6,015 bases of DNA from positions 1 through 6,015 of the forward strand of contig CAMBWM010000147.1 of the NCBI GenBank assembly GCA_945871335.1, given 5' to 3'. This DNA comes from Polaromonas sp. YR568 (lineage in GTDB: Bacteria; Pseudomonadota; Gammaproteobacteria; Burkholderiales; Burkholderiaceae). This document shows, piece after piece, positions 1-6,015 of the stretch (positions are counted from its first letter, which is position 1; every line of letters starts with the position of its first letter). Below the pieces are notes generated by a model, which did no database searches, had not been told where the DNA came from, and saw only the letters and a list, made by a program, of their open reading frames with translations. A program made the position numbers and the translations under genes.

Positions 1-3000
1 GCAACTCAGGCAGATCTTGGGGCGCGGCATTGGACTTGTAGTCCAGCACCCACCAGTGGCCTTCATGCCCGGCATCGCAACGTCGCACCAGGCGGTCAAG
101 CCGCATGCTTTGCCCTTGGTAAGCCATCTCGACCTCATTGCCCTGCCAGTTCACTACCGCGGGGTCCCAAGCCCAAGCGCCCTCGCCGGCCAAAATGCGC
201 TGCGCGCCGCTCAATGCTGCTTGAGCTTGAACAGCGTCGAGCCGGAACTCGCGCGTGATGGCCTTCACATGCAGGGCCGACAAGGCACTCCACTCCAGCA
301 AGCGGTGCATGGCCTGACCGGTGCGCGACGCAGCAGAGTCTGCTGCAGGCCGGGCCGCAGCAGGCGGCAAAACAACTGCCGGAGGCAGGCTTAGGAAATC
401 AAAGACCTCATCAGAGAGCTCTTTCGGTGCGGTTGCGCTGGCTAGCTCTGTGGGCGCCGGCCATTCGACCGCCAATGCGTGCAAGCGCTGCCACCAGCTG
501 TCGGGTGCGCTACCGTAGGCCTCAATGGACGACATCACCAGGGTTTTCCGAGATCTGGTGAGCGCCACATACAAGGCGTTGAGTTCTTCACGCTGACGGG
601 CGATTTTTTCGGCCTCCAGCGTCTGAACGCAACAGGCCGGCGGATTACTTTCACTGACCAAAAACACAAAGCGTTGAGGCACTGCAGCTTCGCCAGGCCA
701 ATCCAGCAGCACACCCATGCTCTCGGCGTTGCGCGGCGGTGTGTCTGTGTCCAGCAGCAGCACAGCCTCGGCTTCGAGACCCTTGGCGCCATGAATGGTC
801 AAGAGCCGCACCGCGTCTGCACTGACAGTGGCCGGCGCCAAAACACCACCGGCCCTGAGCGCCCGCACCAAGGCATAGGGCGTGGTGTAACGCCCGCCGT
901 CGATTTGCAGCGCAACCGCCAGCAGCGCCCGTAAATTAGCCAGCACCGCATCACGCTGAGCCGCCGGTGCTGCAGCGACAAAACGGGCCAGTACATCGCC
1001 GTCGTCATACACAGCCTGCAGCGCATCATGTGGCGGCAGAGTGTCCAGCCAAAGGCGCCAGCGCGCCAGTAGCACGGCCACGCCTTGCAGACAGTGCGCA
1101 TCGCTTGTGCGCAATTCATCTATGGGCTCGCTAACATCCGTTTGCAGCAAGTCGTACCAGGGTTGAGAAAGCCTGCGTTGAGCCAGCGCCAGCTGCACCA
1201 GCGCAGCATCCGTCACACCAAACAGCGGCGAACGCAGCACCCGCGCCAGGGACAAATCATGCTGAGGTGACACCAGCACGTCGAGCAAGGCGGTGATGTC
1301 CTGCACTTCACAACAATCAATCAGGGCAATTTTTTCACCTATCTGGGCAGGAATGCCGAGCATGCGAAGCTCTTGCTGAAGTGGCAACAAACCAGCCCGC
1401 TTGCGCGACAGCACCATCACCTGAGCAGGCTTGAGTGAAGGTACGCCAGCTGAGCCCGAGCCGGGTGTCAGTTGCAGTGCAATCCAGGCGGCTGCCTGAC
1501 GCGCCTCGAGTGTGCGCAGGGTTTCTTCAAGCACTTCTCGCGGTTGCAAGAGACTGTCGCGCCAGGGCAGCGGACTGTCTGGCTGCGTTGATGGTTTTTC
1601 ATCTTTTGTGGCACGAGGGATGGCCGGCAGACGCCCGACCGCGCCGATGTCGGTCGAGTCACTGCTGTGTTCGCGAAAGCCTTCGTAGCCGTCATCTTCC
1701 GCCGCTTTCCGCATGGCAGCGTTGACGGTGCTGATGACCGCTTGCGCATTGCGCCTTGTATGGTCGCAGCTGAGCAAATCGCCCGCCAGACCTTGGCGCA
1801 CAAAATTCTGCGCCGCCCGGAACACCTGCGGCTCGGCGCGGCGAAAACGGTAAATGCTTTGCTTGGGGTCGCCCACGATAAACACGCTGGGCGCACGACC
1901 GGCGCCGCCGTAACTGCCCAGCCACGCCGACAAGGCCTGCCATTGCAAGGGGTTGGTGTCCTGGAACTCGTCAATCAAGAGGTGCCGTACGCGTGCGTCC
2001 AGTCTTTCCTGCACCCAGCCTGACAACACTGGGTCACCCAGCATGACAAGGGCCGCGCGCTCAACATCGTTCATGTCTATCCAGCCGCGTTCGCGCTTCA
2101 GGGCGGTGAACTCACTGATCAACAGGCGCGCCAGCCGTGCCATGCGCAACTGGTGCAGCCAGGCTTCATGCTGATGACACACGGCCGCCACCTGCAGCAC
2201 CATGACTTGTGCTTGCCGCACCAGTGCGATGTCCACGATGGTTTCATTGAACTGGCGAGGCTGGCCTGCGGCGGTAAGCAAAGCGGGGAAAACAGCATCT
2301 ACGTCACCTTCCGTCACGGCGCGCTCCAACTCGACCCCCTTGGCCACAAAAGTCGGTGCCCTGGCACGGCCAAGGGCCCCGGCGGCGTCCAACAGCAACT
2401 GGCGACTCGGGCCGCTGGTCAGCGCTTCGTGCGGATGCTGCCAATGGGCGAACTCAGGGTATTGCTGGCCAAAAGGCTGGACCGAAACGTCGACCAGCCC
2501 GACGGCATCGGCCAGGCCAAACTCCACGCGTTTAACCAGCGCCGCTTGCAAGGCTTTTTCGGTTTTTGAACGGCCCCAGGCCATGACCACAGCTTCAAAG
2601 TCGGTTTTTTGGGGCGGCTCCTCCAGCAAGGCCTGGTAAAAACGCCGCCACACCAGCGCCCGCGCTTGGCCGTCGTCTTCCAGCAGTTCGTAATTGACCG
2701 GCAAGGATAAGTTTTGCAAAACTGCCACGGGTGCGCTGCGCAGCAAGGCGGCAAACCAGCCGTGGAAAGTTCGGATCTGCACCGACCGGCCACTGGCCAG
2801 CATGCGCGCATACAAACCTTGCAGCTGGGCCGTCAGGCGCTGGGCGATAGCTTCGTTATTCAAACCCGGCACGCCGCGGATTTGCAGCTCTTTGAGCAGC
2901 GTGGCGTTGTCAGCTCGGGCAAAGTCGGCCAGCCATTCATAAAGGCGCTCGCGCATCTCTCCAGCAGCGCGCTTGGTGAAAGTAATGGCCAGAATTTCCT

Positions 3001-3202
3001 GGGGCTGCAGTGCGTCATCAGGGCCGGCTTGGTTTGCGTCTTCCAGTAAGGCACGCACCATTCGCGAGACCAGCATCCAGGTCTTGCCGGCGCCGGCGCA
3101 GGCTTCCACCGCCACGCTGCGCTGGGGGTTGCAGGCGATAGCGTAAAAGGCATCAGGCGCGATCAGCGCACCATTACATTCGTAAGCGGCCTGGGGTTTC
3201 AT
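1..3202 (-). CDS. addA: AddA-type ATP-dependent helicase/nuclease (UvrD/Rep family, RecB-like), 3' end cut by window edge
   Basis: Superfamily 1A helicase fused to a RecB-family nuclease, the motor subunit of the AddAB complex that unwinds and resects double-strand ends for RecA-dependent repair in the cytoplasm. Reading from the ATG at 3202, the frame is open for 1067 codons to the window edge. Visible motifs: Walker A AGAGKT (residues 36-41), motif Ia TFTKRAAGEM (74-83), TFHGW (145-149), Walker B LLIDEFQDTN (408-417), motif III VGDPKQSIYRFRRA (443-456), motif IV-like DHTRRN (480-485), motif V TIHGAKGLE (802-810) and motif VI YVALTRSR (878-885). A Pro/Ala-rich linker (about 935-957) leads into the nuclease: H966 in RTGQAMHRLLEW, D1036 in MRLDRLV, and D1054/K1056 in DYKSN. 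The distal nuclease end lies outside the window. AddA proteins are usually about 1100-1250 residues, so little is likely missing. The start is fixed by the ATGA overlap with addB and by an AGGG ribosome binding site. The alternative, a stand-alone UvrD-like or RecB protein, is less likely given the AddB partner. Confidence 0.93.
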   Translation of the reverse strand, partial: MKPQAAYECNGALIAPDAFYAIACNPQRSVAVEACAGAGKTWMLVSRMVRALLEDANQAGPDDALQPQEILAITFTKRAAGEMRERLYEWLADFARADNATLLKELQIRGVPGLNNEAIAQRLTAQLQGLYARMLASGRSVQIRTFHGWFAALLRSAPVAVLQNLSLPVNYELLEDDGQARALVWRRFYQALLEEPPQKTDFEAVVMAWGRSKTEKALQAALVKRVEFGLADAVGLVDVSVQPFGQQYPEFAHWQHPHEALTSGPSRQLLLDAAGALGRARAPTFVAKGVELERAVTEGDVDAVFPALLTAAGQPRQFNETIVDIALVRQAQVMVLQVAAVCHQHEAWLHQLRMARLARLLISEFTALKRERGWIDMNDVERAALVMLGDPVLSGWVQERLDARVRHLLIDEFQDTNPLQWQALSAWLGSYGGAGRAPSVFIVGDPKQSIYRFRRAEPQVFRAAQNFVRQGLAGDLLSCDHTRRNAQAVISTVNAAMRKAAEDDGYEGFREHSSDSTDIGAVGRLPAIPRATKDEKPSTQPDSPLPWRDSLLQPREVLEETLRTLEARQAAAWIALQLTPGSGSAGVPSLKPAQVMVLSRKRAGLLPLQQELRMLGIPAQIGEKIALIDCCEVQDITALLDVLVSPQHDLSLARVLRSPLFGVTDAALVQLALAQRRLSQPWYDLLQTDVSEPIDELRTSDAHCLQGVAVLLARWRLWLDTLPPHDALQAVYDDGDVLARFVAAAPAAQRDAVLANLRALLAVALQIDGGRYTTPYALVRALRAGGVLAPATVSADAVRLLTIHGAKGLEAEAVLLLDTDTPPRNAESMGVLLDWPGEAAVPQRFVFLVSESNPPACCVQTLEAEKIARQREELNALYVALTRSRKTLVMSSIEAYGSAPDSWWQRLHALAVEWPAPTELASATAPKELSDEVFDFLSLPPAVVLPPAAARPAADSAASRTGQAMHRLLEWSALSALHVKAITREFRLDAVQAQAALSGAQRILAGEGAWAWDPAVVNWQGNEVEMAYQGQSMRLDRLVRRCDAGHEGHWWVLDYKSNAAPQDLPEL

Positions 3203-5712
3203 GCGGCCACCCTGAAATCGCGCCTGCACAGGCCACGGGCTTCACAGTATTCGCACGCTTTGCCTTCGCCCATCGCCGGCATGGGTGCACCATCGGCAAT
3301 GCGGTGCATGTCGGCCTGAATGCTCTCAATCAACTGGTCGCGCAGGTTCACGATGTCTGGCTGGGGGTAGCTGCGGGTGGGCTCTTTTTCACCCAGATTG
3401 ACGTAACTGGCGCACAACTCGTCGTCACTCAACAGCGCAGCATAAAAAGGCAATTGCGTGTCTTCCTGCGGTATTTTGATCCGGTCTGAAGTCACAGCGC
3501 GCGACTCGCTTTTGTAGTCCATCACCAGCGCCCTGCCGTCTGACAGGCGGTCGATACGGTCTACTTTACCGATCAGGGTGAGTTCGCCCAGCGGCATTTC
3601 TTTCCATTGCTCCGCTTCGCTGAAGTTGATGCCACCGGCTTCGTGCTCGCTCAGCCAGGAAAGGTAGCCTTCGCGCACCTTGGGCCAAGCCGCGGCAAAG
3701 GGTAAAAACTCACTGTCAGCCAAACCGAGTTCGCGCGTAGCCCGTGCTGCGGCCGCGTCGATCAGACGCTGGCGGCCCGGCAAATCCGGCGTGGGCGCAG
3801 CGAGCAGCGCCACATGAAAATGGCTTAGCAATGCGTGCAGCCAGTTGCCGAAATCGCGCTTGCTCAACTCGCCTTCGAGCTCATCGACGGGCTGCAGCTT
3901 GAGCTGGCGCATGGCAAAAAAGCGGTAGGGACAGCGCCGCAAATCCTCATATGCACTGGCTGACAAGCGGGTCAGCGGCAGCGCCTGGCCTGACGGTGCG
4001 GGCATGGGAACAATCTGGGCCAGGAGCGGGCGCTGAATGCGGGCGTCGGCAGCCAGACCCGACCCGGGGGCCAATTGCAAAGCCTGTATAAAACCACTGG
4101 GCATGATCCGCTCGCCGCCTTCGCTGCAGCGCCAAAGCACATCGGCATGCTCGAATTGCAAAGCGTACGCCCAGGCGGCTCGGGCGGCCAGTGCGAGTGT
4201 GTCTCGAGTCGGTAAACCCAGCATCTGGCGCTGCGCTGTTGTCCACTGGCCAGGCGGCTCGGGGGAGACGGGCAGGCGTACTTCATCGGCGCCCGGGAAC
4301 ACCACAGCCTGCATGGGGCGGCCAAGCAACTGGCTCAGTGGCAAGATAACCACCTGCGCTTGCGGAGGATGTTCGGGTGTGAAGCTGGCCGCTTCCAGCA
4401 CTTGGTTAACCCAGGCACTGAACTCGCGCAAGTTCATGCGTACCCCGGAGCCGCCAGAATCTATTTCAAACAGGTTTTCCTGACCTTCTCGCAGGTGCAG
4501 AGCATCGATGCTGGCCTGCCCGGCGGTGTCGCCCAGCATGCCAGCCCAGAGACCTGCGCTTTCAAGCACGCTGCGCAAAGCACGAAGCCAGTGCGCCAAC
4601 GGGCGGCTGCCCTGAAAGGGCGCAAGCAAAGCCGTCATTGCGTCGGCCAGTTCTTGGGCCGCCGGCTGTGACGGGCCAACTTGCCGCCACTGGCGCAAGC
4701 CGTCCTTGCGAAGCTCTTTTTCAGCCGAATTCACGGCGGCGGCGTCAAACGCGGGAGCGTTTTTAAGCCAGTCCAGCATGGCATCCGAGGACACATCCCA
4801 TGCGGCTGCACGCAGCAAGCTCATGATGCTCGCCGCAACACGGGTCGTCGACAGCTTCCAGCCGGTCTCGTCGCGAACTGCCACGCCAAGGTTGGCCAGC
4901 ATGGCGCGCACGCGGCGTGTGAGCAAGCGGTCTTGCGCCACCAATGCCACCGGGCTCAAGCCTTGGCCAAGGCGCGCCAGCACGCAGGTCGCAGCACGCT
5001 GCGCTTCGTCTTCTGCATCGCTGGCGGCATGCAGCGAAGTCTGCCCTGGCGTGCCTGGCACCAGCAAGGGCAAAGACAGCGCCCGCTCACCCCAGCGGGA
5101 CTTAAGTGCATCGCTCAAGGGGTCTGCCTGAAAACCTTCCAGCACGATCAGCAACTCGCCTCTGGCCAAAAAAAGCACATCGGTTGGGTACGCCGAGTTG
5201 GACGCCCAGGCCAGTGCAATTTGGCCGACAGCAGTTTCCAGCGCCAGCAAGGGAGAATCCATGCCCGCGGCCAGTTGCGCCACCAGTTTTTGACCCCAGC
5301 CCACGCGCTCTTCGGGCGGCCTGGCCGCCGCCAGCCGCGCCAGCGACCAGGAAGCCTCGACCAGCCGCCCCGCCAATATTTCCTTGTGAGCACCCAAACC
5401 GGCCCGGGCCAGCAAACCGGCGGCAGTCAGCCAGTCGCAAGCCGTGTCCATGGTCAGCTCGCCTGGCGCCGGCACCAGCGGCCCTGCCAAGGGCATCTGC
5501 AGGCTGTTGGCCCAGTTCATGGTGGTCTCAAAACGTGGGACAAAAGCAGCGTCACCCTGCTCAGCCCAGGCCAGGCGGGCCTGGGGCATCAGCTGCGCAT
5601 AAGGCACCAGCACCACGCAGGCGCTGGGATGAAGCCCCCGGTCGGCAATCTCCTGGCGGATCAGGCCAACCACACGGCGCCAGTTGCTGTCAATAAAGTG
5701 CAGGTTGCTCAT
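3199..5712 (-). CDS. addB: AddB-like subunit: PD-(D/E)XK (RecB-family) nuclease with four-cysteine Fe-S motif
   Basis: Predicted second subunit of the AddAB double-strand break resection complex, 837 residues. The C-terminal half carries the recognisable signals: SASAYEDLRRCPYRFF (584-599) with the first cluster cysteine C594, FGNWLH with H626, GKVDRID with D718, MDYKS with D732 and K734, QLPFY (753-757), then C820, C823 and C829. The C-X2-C-X5-C triplet plus a distant upstream cysteine is the AddB/Cas4-type iron-sulfur cluster that pins the nuclease domain. The N-terminal half fits a degenerate helicase-like scaffold: VVLVPYAQLMPQARLAW (33-49) resembles the AddB N-terminal strand region, and VVFPGADEVRLP (470-481) resembles the AddB segment usually ending GLxEGxFP. 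No Walker A P-loop is visible, and the protein is much shorter than Bacillus AddB (about 1160 residues). The start at 5712 is the first ATG; no good Shine-Dalgarno precedes it. The gene runs directly into addA. A generic annotation would be PD-(D/E)XK nuclease family protein; AddB is inferred from the Fe-S/nuclease pattern and gene pairing. Confidence 0.9.
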   Translation of the reverse strand: MSNLHFIDSNWRRVVGLIRQEIADRGLHPSACVVLVPYAQLMPQARLAWAEQGDAAFVPRFETTMNWANSLQMPLAGPLVPAPGELTMDTACDWLTAAGLLARAGLGAHKEILAGRLVEASWSLARLAAARPPEERVGWGQKLVAQLAAGMDSPLLALETAVGQIALAWASNSAYPTDVLFLARGELLIVLEGFQADPLSDALKSRWGERALSLPLLVPGTPGQTSLHAASDAEDEAQRAATCVLARLGQGLSPVALVAQDRLLTRRVRAMLANLGVAVRDETGWKLSTTRVAASIMSLLRAAAWDVSSDAMLDWLKNAPAFDAAAVNSAEKELRKDGLRQWRQVGPSQPAAQELADAMTALLAPFQGSRPLAHWLRALRSVLESAGLWAGMLGDTAGQASIDALHLREGQENLFEIDSGGSGVRMNLREFSAWVNQVLEAASFTPEHPPQAQVVILPLSQLLGRPMQAVVFPGADEVRLPVSPEPPGQWTTAQRQMLGLPTRDTLALAARAAWAYALQFEHADVLWRCSEGGERIMPSGFIQALQLAPGSGLAADARIQRPLLAQIVPMPAPSGQALPLTRLSASAYEDLRRCPYRFFAMRQLKLQPVDELEGELSKRDFGNWLHALLSHFHVALLAAPTPDLPGRQRLIDAAAARATRELGLADSEFLPFAAAWPKVREGYLSWLSEHEAGGINFSEAEQWKEMPLGELTLIGKVDRIDRLSDGRALVMDYKSESRAVTSDRIKIPQEDTQLPFYAALLSDDELCASYVNLGEKEPTRSYPQPDIVNLRDQLIESIQADMHRIADGAPMPAMGEGKACEYCEARGLCRRDFRVAA
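3207..3213 (-). promoter_or_regulatory. Ribosome binding site of the addA-like gene, inside the end of addB
   Basis: On the minus strand AGGGTGG precedes the ATG at 3202, with seven bases between AGGG and the start. It lies within the last codons of the upstream gene. Together with the ATGA stop/start overlap it supports this start and suggests translational coupling of the two subunits. Confidence 0.55.
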
Positions 5713-5768
5713 GGGTTTGAATTGCCGTGCTCTTTATGAAGCTGATTGAAGAATCTGTTCGGGGCCGC

Positions 5769-5786
5769 GCCGGCCATGATGCCGGC
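5769..5786. repeat. Short inverted repeat GCCGGC-N6-GCCGGC between the divergent genes
   Basis: GCCGGC at 5769-5774 and again at 5781-5786 flank the six bases CATGAT. Each hexamer is itself a palindrome, so the pair can be read as a direct repeat or as a six-base-pair hairpin. There is no following T-run long enough for a terminator on either strand. It could be an operator-like site or chance in GC-rich DNA. Confidence 0.3.
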
Positions 5787-5834
5787 TTTCTGCCACAATG
5801 ACATCAACTTTAGCCGTATCTTGAACTACTTCTC

Positions 5835-5840
5835 AAGGAG
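5835..5840 (+). promoter_or_regulatory. Ribosome binding site of trxA
   Basis: AAGGAG ends five bases before the ATG at 5846. It is a near-perfect Shine-Dalgarno, consistent with a highly expressed gene, and it fixes the trxA start. Confidence 0.8.
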
Positions 5841-5845
5841 CCTTC

Positions 5846-6015
5846 ATGGCCAGTGATCTGATCAAACACACCACCGACGCCACATTTGACGCGGATGTCC
5901 TGAAATCAAGCACACCGGTGCTGGTGGACTACTGGGCAGAATGGTGTGGCCCCTGCAAGATGATTGCACCGATTCTCGACGAAGTGGCAGCCGGTTACGA
6001 CGGCAAACTTCAGAT
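5846..6015 (+). CDS. trxA: Thioredoxin 1 (TrxA), 5' part only, cut by right window edge
   Basis: Small cytoplasmic dithiol-disulfide oxidoreductase that, once reduced by thioredoxin reductase, passes electrons to ribonucleotide reductase, peroxidases and other disulfide-containing proteins. The 56 complete codons seen cover the first half of a roughly 108-residue protein. The N-terminal strand and helix (1-22) lead to [20 protein letters not shown] (25-44). Catalytic cysteines are C34 and C37 in WCGPC. D28 matches the conserved buried aspartate, and P42 matches the conserved proline that kinks the active-site helix. All fit a canonical TrxA rather than a periplasmic or DsbA-like protein, and there is no signal peptide. 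The start is supported by AAGGAG just upstream. It is transcribed away from the addB-like gene. In many betaproteobacteria the rho terminator gene follows trxA, but that would lie outside this window. The cis-proline and C-terminal helix cannot be seen. Confidence 0.97.
   Translation, partial: MASDLIKHTTDATFDADVLKSSTPVLVDYWAEWCGPCKMIAPILDEVAAGYDGKLQ

Larger units (their letters stand above)
5713..5845. promoter_or_regulatory. Divergent intergenic region between addB-like gene and trxA
   Basis: This 133-base gap is the only non-coding stretch in the window and must hold the promoters for both directions, because the flanking genes point away from each other. For trxA, CACAAT at 5794-5799 is a possible -10, but no matching -35 lies 16-18 bases upstream. 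ATGACA at 5798-5803 looks like a -35, but TATCTT at 5817-5822 is only 13 bases further on. For addB, CATAAA (minus strand, 5738-5733) is a weak -10 with a poor -35. The region as a promoter zone is supported by layout; no individual box is convincing. Confidence 0.5.

Noticed and set aside
491..498. E. coli Chi octamer GCTGGTGG on the minus strand (a second copy lies on the plus strand at 5920-5927)
   Set aside because: Both copies are explained by codons (Trp-Trp in the helicase; Val-Leu-Val in thioredoxin). AddAB enzymes do not use the E. coli Chi, and two copies in GC-rich DNA of this length is not notable.
479..934. Plus-strand open frames across the addA-like gene (such as 17-394, 479-934, 2153-2569)
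   Set aside because: They are antisense to a well-supported coding sequence, lack recognisable domains and have no convincing ribosome binding sites.
535..3153. Several shorter minus-strand open frames (for example 535-792, 799-1119, 1468-1974, 2419-2811, 2860-3153), which could suggest a broken gene
   Set aside because: They are out of frame with the real gene. The frame starting at ATG 3202 is uninterrupted to position 2 and carries all helicase and nuclease motifs in order, so there is no frameshift or pseudogene.
3199..3939. Possible Cas4-like CRISPR adaptation nuclease, because of the RecB nuclease plus four-cysteine pattern
   Set aside because: The protein is 837 residues with a long helicase-like N-terminus, is paired with an AddA helicase, and no CRISPR repeats or other cas genes are present. 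AddB explains the same motifs.
1..5712. Helicase plus nuclease pair as an anti-phage defence module
   Set aside because: Motif order, size, gene overlap and housekeeping neighbour trxA all fit AddAB. There are no mobile-element signs, and base composition does not visibly shift from the neighbouring gene.
4681..5739. A 352-codon plus-strand open frame opposite the addB-like gene
   Set aside because: It lies wholly antisense to a gene with clear family motifs, its product is rich in Gln, His, Arg and Gly with no recognisable domain, and long antisense frames are expected opposite GC-rich codons.

Overview
This window is best explained as chromosomal core DNA from a GC-rich betaproteobacterium, most likely Burkholderiales of the Comamonadaceae type. 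That placement is inferred from codon choice, from protein style, and from an addB/addA-type pair lying next to trxA. It is not proven from this window. Almost every base is coding. I see no tRNA, rRNA, CRISPR array, insertion sequence or phage signature.

Layout: positions 1-3202 on the minus strand hold a large UvrD/Rep-type helicase-nuclease of the AddA (RecB-like) class. It begins at an ATG at 3202 and runs open off the left edge, so its last residues are missing. Its start overlaps by four bases (ATGA) the stop of the upstream minus-strand gene, 3199-5712. That gene encodes an 837-residue AddB-like partner with a C-terminal RecB-family nuclease domain and a four-cysteine iron-sulfur motif. 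A 133-base divergent intergenic region (5713-5845) follows. The right edge (5846-6015) carries the first 56 codons of a plus-strand thioredoxin 1 gene with a WCGPC active site and a clean ribosome binding site.

How the genes work together: the two minus-strand genes look like a translationally coupled operon for the AddAB double-strand break resection enzyme. In this complex AddA supplies the ATP-driven helicase and one nuclease, and AddB supplies the second nuclease, structural support and (in studied systems) Chi recognition. Both nuclease sites appear intact as far as they are visible. Thioredoxin is a separate, divergently transcribed housekeeping gene with no obvious functional link.

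I do not see a new biological system here. The points most worth a second look are the lack of any N-terminal P-loop in the short AddB, a non-canonical helicase motif IV in AddA, and the unknown Chi sequence such a complex would read.
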